Source: Isoptericola chiayiensis (GTDB lineage Bacteria > Actinomycetota > Actinomycetes > Actinomycetales > Cellulomonadaceae). Taken from it: DNA of 64,000 nt. The stretch is taken from positions 86,420 to 150,419 of the forward strand of contig NZ_JABEZT010000005.1 in NCBI RefSeq assembly GCF_013149805.1, written 5' to 3'. Below, piece by piece: positions 1 to 10,460 of this stretch; position 1 is the first letter of the stretch; the number at the start of each line of letters is the position of its first letter. The notes beneath the pieces are model-generated. The model was not told the DNA's origin, ran no database searches, and saw only the letters and a list, made by a program, of their open reading frames with translations. Position numbers and translations under genes: made by a program.

Positions 1-799
1 GCGTCGGGTCGATCGCGCCGTCCAGCACGAGCCGACCCGCCCGGTCCGGGAACAGCCCCGCGTACGTGGCACCCAGGCTCGTGCCGTAGGAGAAGCCCAG
101 GTAGTGCAGCTGGGAGTCGCCGAGGGCGGCGCGCAGCATGTCCAGGTCCTTGGCGGCGCTCTGCGTGTCGACCTCGCCGAGCAGCTCACCGGTGTTCTCG
201 CCGCACGCCTCCGCCCAGGCGGCGCTCGACCGCCGCGCGTCCTCCAGCCCCTGCTCGGTCGACAGGTCGAAGTCCTCGGCGAGGTACTCGTTCTTCTCCG
301 CGTCGCCGTAGCACTCCACCGCCGAGGAGTCCTCGACGCCGCGCGGGTCGAAGCCCACGACGTCGAACGACTCCCGCAACGGCTCGCCGTACGTCTCGAC
401 GGCGGACTCGAGGTAGTCGACGCCGGACCCGCCCGGCCCGCCGGGGTTGACCAGCAGCGAGCCGACCTTCTCGCCGGACGCGCGGCTGCGCATCAGCGCC
501 AGCTCGATGCTGCCGGCCTCGGGGTCGCCCCACGACAGCGGGGCGGTCGCCGTGGCGCACTCGAACCCGCTGCGGCAGGTCTCCCACTCCAGGTCCTGCC
601 CGTAGAACTCCTCGAAACCCTCGGGAGCGCTCTCGGCACCCGTCGCCGCACCCGTGGCGTCCTCGACGGGCGTCGCCGACTTCTCCGGCACCTGGGCCGT
701 GCAGGCCGCCAGCAGCGCGACGGCCGCCACCACGGCACCCAGCCGCTGTGCGGTCGAGCGGGCAGACGGACGTCGCGAAGATCCAGCGGGTGAAATCAC
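1..799 (-). CDS. Secreted alpha/beta-hydrolase lipoprotein, tripeptidyl-aminopeptidase-like (S33), 3' end outside window
   Basis: Reading leftward from a GTG at 799, the protein opens with a basic n-region, a hydrophobic stretch and the lipobox ALLAAC, so export and lipid anchoring are expected. About 100 residues in comes LLVNPGGPGGSG, the oxyanion-loop signature of actinobacterial tripeptidyl aminopeptidase-like hydrolases, and near the window edge GFSYGT, the nucleophile elbow with the catalytic Ser. The Asp and His of the triad lie beyond the edge. By family it should release short peptides from the N-termini of extracellular peptides; the substrate is not visible. It follows holB on the same strand with an 80-bp gap. 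The GTG start is chosen because it gives a complete lipoprotein signal; no ATG does so. Confidence 0.85.
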   Translation of the reverse strand, partial: MISPAGSSRRPSARSTAQRLGAVVAAVALLAACTAQVPEKSATPVEDATGAATGAESAPEGFEEFYGQDLEWETCRSGFECATATAPLSWGDPEAGSIELALMRSRASGEKVGSLLVNPGGPGGSGVDYLESAVETYGEPLRESFDVVGFDPRGVEDSSAVECYGDAEKNEYLAEDFDLSTEQGLEDARRSSAAWAEACGENTGELLGEVDTQSAAKDLDMLRAALGDSQLHYLGFSYGTSLGATYAGLFPDRAGRLVLDGAIDPT

Positions 800-878
800 C
801 AGGCCAACCTACCGGCCCGGGCGGCGCCGTCGGTGCACTCTTCACCGAACCTTCTCCGTGGGCCCGGAGGTTCCGTGC

Positions 879-2036
879 TCAACCCTGCGGCCGCAGCGCC
901 ACCGTCATCGCTTCCAGCGCCAGCAGCGGCGCCACGTTGCCCTCGAGACGCTCGCGAGCCTGCCCGACGGCGTCCATGCGCCGCACCGTCTGCTCCGGCG
1001 TCGAGTCCCGCGCCAGGGCGCGCACCGTCCCGGCGTGCTCGCTGTTGACCAGCTCGACGTCGGCGCCGAGCTGGACCACCAGCACGTCGCGGTACAGCGA
1101 CAGCAGGTCGACCATCGACCGGTCGAGCACGTCGCGCTGGCGTCGCGTGGCGCGGCGCTTCTGGTCGTCCTCGAGCTGCTTGAGCTGGGAGCGCAGCTTG
1201 GGCGGGAGGGTCTCGCCCTCGGCGACGCCGAGGGCGCGCAGCAGCTCGGCCTTCTCGGCGGCGTCGCGCTCCACGGTGGCCGCGGCCGCCTCCGCCTTGG
1301 CGACGTCGACCAGCTCGGCGGCGGCGAGCACCGCGTCGGGGACGCCCCGGACGCGGCGGGCGACGTCCAGCACCTCCGCACGGCGGGCGCGGGCCTCCGG
1401 GTCGCGGGCGAGCCGACGGGCCAGCCCGACGTGGGACTGCGCGGCGCGGGCGGCCTGCAGCGCGACGTCGGGCTCGACGTCGTCGCGGCGCACCAGCAGG
1501 TCGGCGACGGCGTCGGGCGGCGGGACGCGCAGCACGACGCCGCGGCACCGGGACCGGATGGTGGGCAGCACGTCCTGCACGGACGGGGCGCAGAGCACCC
1601 AGACGGTGTGCGGCGGCGGCTCCTCGACGGCCTTCAGCAGCACGTTGGTGGTGCGCTCCGCCATGCGGTCGGCGTCCTCGACGAGGATGACCCGGTAGCG
1701 CCCGACGGAGGGGGTGCGCGCGGCGGTGGCGATCAGGTCGCGCACCTCGCGGATCTGGATGACGACCTTCTCGGTGGCCACGACGGTCAGGTCCGGGTGG
1801 GTGCCGGCGAGCGTGGTGCGGCACGCCTGGCACCGACCGCACCCGCGCACGCCGTCCGGAGCCCCGCCGCCGGTGCACTGCAGCGCCGCGGCGAACGCGC
1901 GCGCCGCGACCGAACGACCGGACCCCGGCGGACCGGTCAGCAGCCATGCGTGGGTCATCGCGGCCGGGTCGGCGGCGGCCCGTTGCAGCACACCGACGGC
2001 CTCGGGCTGCCCGACGACGTCGTCCCAGACGCTCAC
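879..2036 (-). CDS. holB: DNA polymerase III subunit delta'
   Basis: The 385-aa product is a clamp-loader AAA+ protein. The N-terminus MSVWDDVVGQPEAVGVL matches the usual start of delta' proteins. A Walker-A-like GPPGSGRS (35-42) is followed by the four-cysteine zinc module of the clamp loader (Cys54, 66, 69, 72). Delta' works with delta and tau/gamma to open the beta clamp and load it at primed sites. The start overlaps the tmk stop by 4 bp (ATGA), so the two are translationally coupled in the order tmk-holB, a common actinobacterial arrangement. Confidence 0.93.
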   Translation of the reverse strand: MSVWDDVVGQPEAVGVLQRAAADPAAMTHAWLLTGPPGSGRSVAARAFAAALQCTGGGAPDGVRGCGRCQACRTTLAGTHPDLTVVATEKVVIQIREVRDLIATAARTPSVGRYRVILVEDADRMAERTTNVLLKAVEEPPPHTVWVLCAPSVQDVLPTIRSRCRGVVLRVPPPDAVADLLVRRDDVEPDVALQAARAAQSHVGLARRLARDPEARARRAEVLDVARRVRGVPDAVLAAAELVDVAKAEAAAATVERDAAEKAELLRALGVAEGETLPPKLRSQLKQLEDDQKRRATRRQRDVLDRSMVDLLSLYRDVLVVQLGADVELVNSEHAGTVRALARDSTPEQTVRRMDAVGQARERLEGNVAPLLALEAMTVALRPQG

Positions 2037-2689
2037 GAGGCCCCCTCGCCGGCGACGAGTCCCGGCGTCAGACCCAGCCGGGAGGCGAGGTCGACCCGGA
2101 TCTGCGACTGGACGTCGTCGACCGCGCCGGAGCCGTCCAGGACGAGCCAGCGACCCGGCGCGGCGGCGGCGCGGCGCAGGAACGCGTCCCGGGTGCGCCG
2201 GTGGAACTCGTCGCCGGCCCGTTCCAGACGGTCGGGGTCACCGGTGCGGCGCGACGCTGCCACGGCGGGATCGACGTCGAGCAGCACGGTGACGTCCGGC
2301 AGCAGCCCTCCGGTGCCCCACAGCGACAGCCCCTCGACGTCGGCCTCGGCCAGCTCGCGACCGCCGGCCTGGTAGGCCACGGACGAGTCGAGGTAGCGGT
2401 CGGTGATGACGACGGCACCGCGTTCCAGCGCGGGACGCACGAGCGTGGCGACGTGGTGCGCGCGGTCGGCGGCGTACAGCAGCGCCTCGGCCCGCGGGTC
2501 GACGTGCTCGCCGTGCTGGACCAGCCGCCGGATCTCGCGGCCGAGCGCGGTGCCGCCCGGCTCCCGGGTCAGGACGACCTCCCGGCCGGTGATCTCCTCG
2601 AGCCACGCGCCGAGCAGCCGCGCCTGGGTCGACTTGCCGGCGCCGTCGCCGCCCTCGAACGACACGAAGTACCCGGGTGCGCTGCTCAC
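2033..2689 (-). CDS. tmk: Thymidylate kinase
   Basis: The 218-aa enzyme phosphorylates dTMP to dTDP in the pathway to dTTP. FEGGDGAGKST (11-21) is the P-loop, and TDRYLDSSVAYQ carries the DR(Y/F) substrate motif. The length fits the family. The chosen start is the GTG at 2689 (VSSAPGYFVSFEGG), the usual distance ahead of the P-loop; a GTG four codons upstream is an alternative. Much longer upstream in-frame extensions overlap the divergent flavoprotein gene and have no family resemblance. The stop overlaps the holB start. Confidence 0.93.
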   Translation of the reverse strand: MSSAPGYFVSFEGGDGAGKSTQARLLGAWLEEITGREVVLTREPGGTALGREIRRLVQHGEHVDPRAEALLYAADRAHHVATLVRPALERGAVVITDRYLDSSVAYQAGGRELAEADVEGLSLWGTGGLLPDVTVLLDVDPAVAASRRTGDPDRLERAGDEFHRRTRDAFLRRAAAAPGRWLVLDGSGAVDDVQSQIRVDLASRLGLTPGLVAGEGAS

Positions 2690-2827
2690 GCGCCACACCC
2701 TAGCCGGGGGTGCCCACACGGGCGGGACCTGGCGGGGTTGTGGAGTTCGTCGCATCGGCGCCGACCACCGCGCGCCGGGTCCCGAGACGGGCCAGGATGG
2801 GAGGTACCACCAGCGAAGGAGGCCACG

Positions 2828-3226
2828 ATGACCGGGCAGGCGACCATCACGACGCTGACGACCGAGGAGTGCTGGGAGGTGCTCGCCGACCGTCCCGTGG
2901 GACGCCTGGCGACCGCCGCGGGCGGCGATCCGGAGATCTTCCCGGTGTCGTTCGGCGTGGCCGACGGGCACGTGTACTTCGTGACGAAGCCGGGCAGCAA
3001 GCTCGTCGAGCTCGTGGTGAACTCCCGGGTCGCGTTCGAGGCGGACGAGTGGACCGAGCAGGCCGCCGTGAGCGTGGTCGTCAAGGGCACCGCCGAGATG
3101 CTCGAGACCGATGCCGACCTGGCGCAGGCCGAGGCGATCGGCATCATCCCGTTCGTCGACGACGGCAAGAACGTCTGGGTGCGCATCACGCCGTCCGAGG
3201 TGACCGGCCGCCGCCTGACCCGCTGA
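2828..3226 (+). CDS. Pyridoxamine 5'-phosphate oxidase-like (flavin reductase-type split barrel) protein
   Basis: The 132-aa product has the layout of small actinobacterial PPOX-family proteins: an LTTEECWEVLA helix, GRLATAAGGDPEIFPVSFGV leading into the first barrel strands, and YFVTKPGSKLVELVVNSRVAFE. Members bind FMN or F420 and act as oxidoreductases or binding proteins; which cofactor is used cannot be read here. GAAGGAGG lies 4-5 nt ahead of the ATG, so the start is secure. It stands alone, divergent from tmk and convergent with the oxidoreductase gene. Confidence 0.85.
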   Translation: MTGQATITTLTTEECWEVLADRPVGRLATAAGGDPEIFPVSFGVADGHVYFVTKPGSKLVELVVNSRVAFEADEWTEQAAVSVVVKGTAEMLETDADLAQAEAIGIIPFVDDGKNVWVRITPSEVTGRRLTR

Positions 3227-3239
3227 GCGGAGCAGGGCC

Positions 3240-3264
3240 GACGGCGCCCGGTCACCGCGCCGTC
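3240..3264. terminator. Short hairpin between convergent genes
   Basis: Eight-base arms (3240-3247 and 3257-3264) pair perfectly around a 9-nt loop, between the stops of the PPOX gene (+) and the oxidoreductase gene (-). It reaches into the latter's stop codon. There is no T-run, so the terminator role is inferred from position. Confidence 0.4.
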
Positions 3265-4336
3265 ACTCGCCCGGGTAGACGACCCCGAGCGTGGCGCGCA
3301 CGTCGTCGAGCATGCCCATGACCTCGAGCGTGTCCGACCAGGGCATCCGCGGGCTCTCGGTGAGCCCCGCCGTCACGCAGCGCGCGACCTCGGCGGCCTC
3401 GTAGGCCTTGCCCTCCTCCGCCGGGGACGTGAACGACCAGCGGGTGCCGTCGTCGCGCACCACCTCGAAGCCCGTGGGGGTGAAGAACCCGCCGGGCATC
3501 TCGATGTGGCCCCGGGTGCCGATGATCCGCGCTCCCGCGACGCCCGGGACGCGTGACGAGGTGTGCAGCACGGCCTGCGCGCCGGAGTCGTAGCCGAAGA
3601 TCATGCTGACGTGGTCGTCGACGCCGGTGGGGGCATGGGTGCCGTGCGCCAGCACGGTGTCGGGCGCCCCGAGCAGGTCGTGGACCAGCGTGATCGGGTA
3701 GATGCCGAGGTCGAGCAGGGCGCCGCCGGCGAGCTCCGGGGCGAACAGCCGGTGGGTGGGGTCGTACTCCTTCTGGATCGCGAACTCGGCGATCACGGTG
3801 CGCACCTCGCCGATCTCGCCGCGGGCGATCGCCCCGCGGATCGCCGCGATGTGCGGCAGGAACCGGGTCCAGACGGCCTCCATGCAGAACACCCCGGCGT
3901 CGCGGGCGGCGTCGAGCAGTGTGCGGGACTCGGCGACGGACCGGGTCAAGGGCTTCTCGACGAGCACGTGCTTGCCCGCCTCGATCGCCAGCAGCGTGTG
4001 CTCCAGGTGGTGCGAGTGCGGAGTGGCGACGTAGACGACGTCCACCTCGTCGTCGGCGACCAGGTCCTCGTAGGACCCGTGCGCCCGCGCTCCGGGCGCG
4101 TGGGCGTCGGCGAACTCCTGGGCCTTCGCCACCGAGCGGGAGCCGACGGCGGTCACCCGCGCGGCGGTGCGGTCGCGCACCCCGTCGGAGAACGAGCCGG
4201 CGATGTTCCCGGCACCGATGACGCCCCAGCGGATCGCGGGGGCGGCGAGCAGGTCGGGCACCGTGGCGCCCAGGTCGGCGGAGGTCAGGCGTGCGGCGTA
4301 GTCGGACGGGTCGACGGCGGCGGTGGGGTCGGTCAT
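3263..4336 (-). CDS. Gfo/Idh/MocA-family NAD(P)-dependent oxidoreductase
   Basis: The 357-aa protein has the Rossmann signature WGVIGAGNIAGSF near residue 40, then VDVVYVATPHSHH and GKHVLVEKPLTRS, in which the EKP lysine is the conserved catalytic-site residue. The C-terminal half is the alpha/beta substrate domain. Such enzymes oxidise or reduce sugars, inositols or trans-dihydrodiols; the substrate cannot be named. The ATG at 4336 overlaps the stop of the MarR-type gene by 4 bp, so regulator and enzyme are co-transcribed and probably share one inducer. Confidence 0.9.
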   Translation of the reverse strand: MTDPTAAVDPSDYAARLTSADLGATVPDLLAAPAIRWGVIGAGNIAGSFSDGVRDRTAARVTAVGSRSVAKAQEFADAHAPGARAHGSYEDLVADDEVDVVYVATPHSHHLEHTLLAIEAGKHVLVEKPLTRSVAESRTLLDAARDAGVFCMEAVWTRFLPHIAAIRGAIARGEIGEVRTVIAEFAIQKEYDPTHRLFAPELAGGALLDLGIYPITLVHDLLGAPDTVLAHGTHAPTGVDDHVSMIFGYDSGAQAVLHTSSRVPGVAGARIIGTRGHIEMPGGFFTPTGFEVVRDDGTRWSFTSPAEEGKAYEAAEVARCVTAGLTESPRMPWSDTLEVMGMLDDVRATLGVVYPGE

Positions 4337-4806
4337 AGCCCCACCGTATCCGCGCGGTCGCTGTGGGCGGCGGCGATGACCGCCGCGGACGCCGCCCGGA
4401 CCCGCTCGAGCTCGTCGAGCTCGAGGCCCGACGCCGCGACGACCTTCCCCGGCACCTCGACGGCTGCCCGGCGCAGGTCGGTGCCGGCGTCGGTGAGGTG
4501 CACCTCGACGACGCGACCGTCGCTGCGCGAGCGCTGCCGCGCCAGCAGGCCGTGCTCCTCCAGCCGCCGCAGCAGCGGGGAGAGCGTGCCGGGGTCGAGG
4601 AGGAGGCGGTCGGCGAGGTCGGTGGCCGTCGTCGTCCGGCCCGCCCCCGCGTCCTCCCACAGGCCGAGCATGACCAGATACTGGGGGTGGGTGAGGCCGA
4701 GCGGCTCGAGCACCGGTCGGTACAGCGCGACCATCGCGCGCGCCGCGGCCGACAACGCGAAGCAGACCTGCGCCTCGAGCGCCAGGGGATCCTCGGGACG
4801 GTCCAT
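4333..4806 (-). CDS. MarR-family regulator, OhrR-like
   Basis: The 157-aa winged-helix protein starts at ATG 4806. The N-terminal segment ALEAQVCFALSAAARAM resembles the region of OhrR regulators with the peroxide-sensing Cys (here Cys15) near the dimer interface. The DNA-binding part follows (TATDLADRLLLDPGTLSPLLRRLEE, wing RSRSDGRVVEVHLT). OhrR proteins release DNA when this cysteine is oxidised by organic hydroperoxides. No ohr peroxidase gene is adjacent; the coupled gene is an oxidoreductase, so the signal could differ. Two TTGG-N4-CCAA palindromes lie just upstream. Confidence 0.82.
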   Translation of the reverse strand: MDRPEDPLALEAQVCFALSAAARAMVALYRPVLEPLGLTHPQYLVMLGLWEDAGAGRTTTATDLADRLLLDPGTLSPLLRRLEEHGLLARQRSRSDGRVVEVHLTDAGTDLRRAAVEVPGKVVAASGLELDELERVRAASAAVIAAAHSDRADTVGL

Positions 4807-4844
4807 GGGCCCAGGGTAGGCGTGCCGGGCCCGCGCAGATATAG

Positions 4845-4871
4845 TTGGCCTACCAATCATTGGTCCGCCAA
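4845..4871. promoter_or_regulatory. Tandem palindromic operator upstream of the MarR/OhrR-like gene
   Basis: Two 12-bp sites of form TTGG-N4-CCAA (TTGGCCTACCAA at 4845-4856, TTGGTCCGCCAA at 4860-4871) sit 3 bp apart in the divergent gap between the regulator and the small gene at 4881. The second runs into the AGGAG ribosome site of that gene. MarR proteins commonly bind such palindromes at their own promoters. Binding is inferred. Confidence 0.6.
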
Positions 4872-4880
4872 GGAGTGATC

Positions 4881-5099
4881 GTGGGACTGTTCCGTCGCCG
4901 CCCCGGAGACGACCGCACGTGGGGCATGCGGTTCACCGAGACGTTCCTGCCGATCTTCGGCCCGGCGTCGATCCGCCGGACGCCGCCCGTGCCCCCGACC
5001 GCCGAGGACCTGGCCCGCGAGGCGCGCCTGCGCGGCACCTACGAACGCGTCACCGGACCCGACGGCCACAGCTACGTCGTCGAGCGCCGGGACGACTGA
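4881..5099 (+). CDS. Small hypothetical protein
   Basis: The 72-aa product is basic at its start (GLFRRRPGDDRTWGMR) and ends GHSYVVERRDD. No family is recognised; it has no signal peptide or membrane segment. GTG 4881 is chosen because AGGAG lies 5 nt upstream. An in-frame start at 4845 would lie inside the operator. Its ribosome site abuts the palindromic pair, so the MarR/OhrR-like regulator may control it as well. Confidence 0.6.
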   Translation: MGLFRRRPGDDRTWGMRFTETFLPIFGPASIRRTPPVPPTAEDLAREARLRGTYERVTGPDGHSYVVERRDD

Positions 5100-5121
5100 C
5101 CCGCCGCCCCGGGCGCCGCGG

Positions 5122-7869
5122 CTACTTCTTGGCCGTCGACTTCTTGGCGGGGGCCTTCTTCTTGGCGGGCGCCTTGCGCTTCTTCGGACCCTGGGCCCGC
5201 TTCTCGGCGAGCAGCTCGATCGCCCGCTCGGCGGTGATCGACTCCGGCGTGGCGTCGCGTGGCAGCGTGCGGTTGGTCTCGCCGTCGGTCACGTACGGCC
5301 CGAACCGGCCGTCCTTGACCACGATCGGCTTGCCCGAGTTCGGGTCGTCGCCGAGCTCCCTCAGCGGCGGCGCCGCGGCGGCCCGGCCGCGACGCTTGGG
5401 CTGGGCGTAGATCGCCAGGGCCTCGTCGAGCGTCAGGGTGAAGAGCTGCTCCTCGGACTCCAGCGAGCGCGAGTCGGTGCCCTTCTTCAGGTAGGGCCCG
5501 TAACGGCCGTTCTGGGCGGTGATCTCGTCGCCCGACTCCGGGTCCGTGCCGACCACGCGCGGCAGCGACAGGATCTTCAGGGCGTCCTCGAGCGTCACGG
5601 TGTCCAGCGCCATCGACTTCAGCAGCGAACCCGTGCGGGGCTTGGGCTGGGCGGCCTTCGCCTTCTTCTTCGCGGCGGCCGACAGGTCCGGGTCGATCTC
5701 CGGCAGGTCCAGCTTCTCGGTGACGAACGGGCCGAACCGGCCGTTCTTCGCCACGATCTCGTTCCCCGAGTCCGGGTCGACGCCGAGCACGCGGCCGTCG
5801 TCGGCCCCGGCGGCGAGCAGCTCGCGCGCCTTGGCGACGGTGAGCTCGTCGGGCGCGATGTCCTCGGGGACCGAGGTACGCGGCGCCTTGCCCTCCTTGT
5901 CGGGCTCGGCGTTCAGGTCCTCCAGGTAGGGGCCGTAGCGCCCGACCCGCACCCGGATGCCCTCGCCGATCTCGACGGAGTTGATCGCCACGGGATCGAT
6001 CTCGCCGAGGTCGGCCACCAGGTCGCGCAGACCCCAGCCCTCCGAGTCGCCCGAGCCGTCACCGAAGTAGAACCGCGTCAGCCAGCCGACCCGCTCCCGC
6101 TCACCGGCGGCGATCTGGTCGAGGTCCGCCTCCATCTCGGCCGTGAAGTCGTAGTCGATCAGCCACGTGAAGTGCTCCTCGAGCAGCCGCACGACGGCGA
6201 ACGCCAACCAGGTGGGCACCATGGCCTGGCCCTTGGTGCGCACGTAGCCGCGGTCCTGGACCGTGGAGATCGTCGCGGCGTACGTGGACGGGCGGCCGAT
6301 GCCGCGCTCCTCCAGCGCCTTGACCAGCGACGCCTCGGTGTACCGGGCGGGCGGCGAGGTGCTGTGCCCGTCCGCGGCCAGGTCCGTGCCGGCCAGCGCG
6401 TCGCCCTCGGCCATGCGCGGCAGGCGCGTCTCCTTGGGCCCGGACGGGGCGGCGCCCCCGCCCTCCGGCGTCTCGACGTCCTTGGACTCCTCGTACGCGG
6501 CGAGGAACCCGCGGAACGTGATCACGGTGCCGGACGCCGAGAAGACGGCGTCGGACCCGGCGTGGTCCCCCGCCGCGGAGCCGAGCGTCGCGCCGAGGCG
6601 CACGGACGCCGTCGACCCCTTCGCGTCGGCCATCTGGGAGGCCACGGTGCGCTTCCAGATGAGCTCGTACAGCTTGAACTGGTCGCCCGAGATCTCGCCG
6701 GCCACCTGGGCGGGCGTGCGGAACGAGTCTCCCGCGGGGCGGATCGCCTCGTGCGCCTCCTGGGCGCCCTTGTTCTTGGAGGCGTACATCCGCGCCGCAC
6801 CGGGCACGTACTCGGCACCGTACAGCTCGGCGGCCTGCCGGCGCGCGGCGTCCGTGGCCTCGGCAGACAGCGCGGGCGAGTCGGTCCGCATGTAGGTGAT
6901 GTAACCGTTCTCGTACAGCGCCTGCGCCGTGCGCATCGTGGCACGCGAGGCCATGCGCAGCTTGCGCGAGGCCTCCTGCTGCAGCGTCGAGGTGGTGAAC
7001 GGTGCGGCCGGCTTGCGCGAGTACGGCTTGGTCTCCAGCGACCGCACCGCGAAGTCGGCGCCGTCCAGCCCGGCGACGACGGCGGTCGCCGCCGCCTCGT
7101 CGAGGTGCGCGACGCCGGTGCGCACCTTGAGGCGGCCGAGGTCGTCGAAGTCGCGGCCGGCGGCGACGCGGTCCCCGCCCAGACCGGTGAGGCGTGCGGA
7201 GAACAACTGGCCGGCGTCGTCCCCGGCGGTGGGAGCGAACGACCCGGTGACGTCCCAGTAGTCGGCGGGCACGAACGCCATGCGCTCACGCTCCCGCTCG
7301 ACGACGAGCCGCGTCGCGACGGACTGCACACGCCCCGCGGACAGCCCCTGGCGGACCTTGCGCCACAGCACCGGGGACACCTCGTAGCCGTAGAGGCGGT
7401 CGAGGATGCGGCGGGTCTCCTGGGCGTCGACGAGGTCCTGGTCGAGCTCGCGGGTGTTCTCCAGGGCGCGGGTGATGGCCTCGCGGGTGATCTCGTGGAA
7501 CACCATGCGGTGCACCGGCACCTTGGGCTTGAGCGCCTCGATGAGGTGCCAGGCGATGGCCTCGCCCTCGCGGTCCTCGTCGGTGGCGAGGAAGAGCTCG
7601 TCGGCGCCCTTGAGCGCGGACTTCAGCTCGCGCACCTTGGATTTCTTGTCGGCGTAGACCTCGTAGTAGGGGTCGAACCCGTTGTCGACGTCGACCGCGA
7701 ACTTCTTGTACGGCCCCTTCTTCATCTCCGCCGGCAGGTCCGAAGGCTGCGGGAGGTCGCGGATGTGGCCCACGCTGGCCTCGACGACGTAGTCGTCGCC
7801 GAGGTAGCCCTGGATCTTGCGAGCCTTGGTCGGGGACTCGACGATCACGAGCTTGCGGGCCTGAGGCAT
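5122..7869 (-). CDS. topA: DNA topoisomerase I (type IA)
   Basis: The 915-aa enzyme relaxes negative supercoils by cutting one strand. KLVIVESPTKARKI opens the TOPRIM domain, DEDREGE (97-103) holds the metal-binding acidic residues, and GYITYMRTDS carries the active-site Tyr326. The C-terminus has four repeats of the NGRYGPY/GRFGPF type used by actinobacterial TopA in place of zinc fingers, then a lysine-rich tail (KKRKAPAKKKAPAKK). ATG 7869 fits the family start. A 242-bp gap upstream contains hairpin A and otherwise shows no gene. Confidence 0.97.
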   Translation of the reverse strand: MPQARKLVIVESPTKARKIQGYLGDDYVVEASVGHIRDLPQPSDLPAEMKKGPYKKFAVDVDNGFDPYYEVYADKKSKVRELKSALKGADELFLATDEDREGEAIAWHLIEALKPKVPVHRMVFHEITREAITRALENTRELDQDLVDAQETRRILDRLYGYEVSPVLWRKVRQGLSAGRVQSVATRLVVERERERMAFVPADYWDVTGSFAPTAGDDAGQLFSARLTGLGGDRVAAGRDFDDLGRLKVRTGVAHLDEAAATAVVAGLDGADFAVRSLETKPYSRKPAAPFTTSTLQQEASRKLRMASRATMRTAQALYENGYITYMRTDSPALSAEATDAARRQAAELYGAEYVPGAARMYASKNKGAQEAHEAIRPAGDSFRTPAQVAGEISGDQFKLYELIWKRTVASQMADAKGSTASVRLGATLGSAAGDHAGSDAVFSASGTVITFRGFLAAYEESKDVETPEGGGAAPSGPKETRLPRMAEGDALAGTDLAADGHSTSPPARYTEASLVKALEERGIGRPSTYAATISTVQDRGYVRTKGQAMVPTWLAFAVVRLLEEHFTWLIDYDFTAEMEADLDQIAAGERERVGWLTRFYFGDGSGDSEGWGLRDLVADLGEIDPVAINSVEIGEGIRVRVGRYGPYLEDLNAEPDKEGKAPRTSVPEDIAPDELTVAKARELLAAGADDGRVLGVDPDSGNEIVAKNGRFGPFVTEKLDLPEIDPDLSAAAKKKAKAAQPKPRTGSLLKSMALDTVTLEDALKILSLPRVVGTDPESGDEITAQNGRYGPYLKKGTDSRSLESEEQLFTLTLDEALAIYAQPKRRGRAAAAPPLRELGDDPNSGKPIVVKDGRFGPYVTDGETNRTLPRDATPESITAERAIELLAEKRAQGPKKRKAPAKKKAPAKKSTAKK

Positions 7870-8020
7870 CCGTTCCTGCTTTCCGAGGGTTCTCCGGGGT
7901 GCGGCGTCGTGCGTCGTGCGGCGGCGGCCGCGGTCCGGCGGGGCGCCGGGTCCTGACACGGTACGACACGGACGACGACGGCGGCACTCTACCGAGCAGT
8001 GCCGCCGCCGTCGCGCCCGT

Positions 8021-8097
8021 CCGCCGAGATCGACGTACCCGTATCGAGATCGACGTACGGTGCGTCGATCTCGATACGGGTACGTCGATCTCGGCGG
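8021..8097. repeat. Hairpin A: perfect 35-bp inverted repeat made of an iterated word
   Basis: Arms 8021-8055 and 8063-8097 are perfect reverse complements around a 7-nt loop. Each arm contains the word GAGATCGACG twice (copies starting at 8025 and 8046, with complements in the other arm). The outer ends read CCGCCGAG and CTCGGCGG. It starts 15 bp past the stop of the GH53 gene and lies upstream of topA, so a terminator/mRNA 3'-end role for the GH53 transcript is likely. There is no T-run. Hairpins at 54.8 and 61.0 kb share the architecture with different words. Confidence 0.9.
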
Positions 8098-8111
8098 GAG
8101 GCGAGTCGGGG

Positions 8112-10406
<2,295 letters not shown>

Positions 10407-10419
10407 TCAGGACGGGCAG

Positions 10420-10458
10420 GGTCCGCGGGACGGCGGCGGCGCCGACGTCCCGCGGACC
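10420..10458. promoter_or_regulatory. 13-bp hairpin between the permease and GH53 genes
   Basis: Perfect 13-bp arms (10420-10432, 10446-10458) with a 13-nt loop start directly after the stop codon of the upstream permease gene and before the GH53 ribosome site. It could attenuate read-through into GH53 or protect the upstream mRNA end. The role is inference. Confidence 0.55.
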
Positions 10459-10460
10459 GC

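Noticed and set aside
654-2375. Long open frames antisense to holB, tmk, topA, GH3, hsdR and other genes
   Set aside because: They are shadows of GC-rich coding sequence: low-complexity Arg/Ala/Gly/Pro composition, no family motifs, and a well-supported gene on the other strand.
2690-2971. Upstream in-frame extension of tmk to 2971
   Set aside because: It overlaps the well-supported PPOX gene and its ribosome site, and adds about 94 residues with no match to thymidylate kinases.
8021-8097. Hairpins A, B and C as a CRISPR array or transposon ends
   Set aside because: There are no regularly spaced unique spacers, cas genes or transposase, and the words differ between sites.
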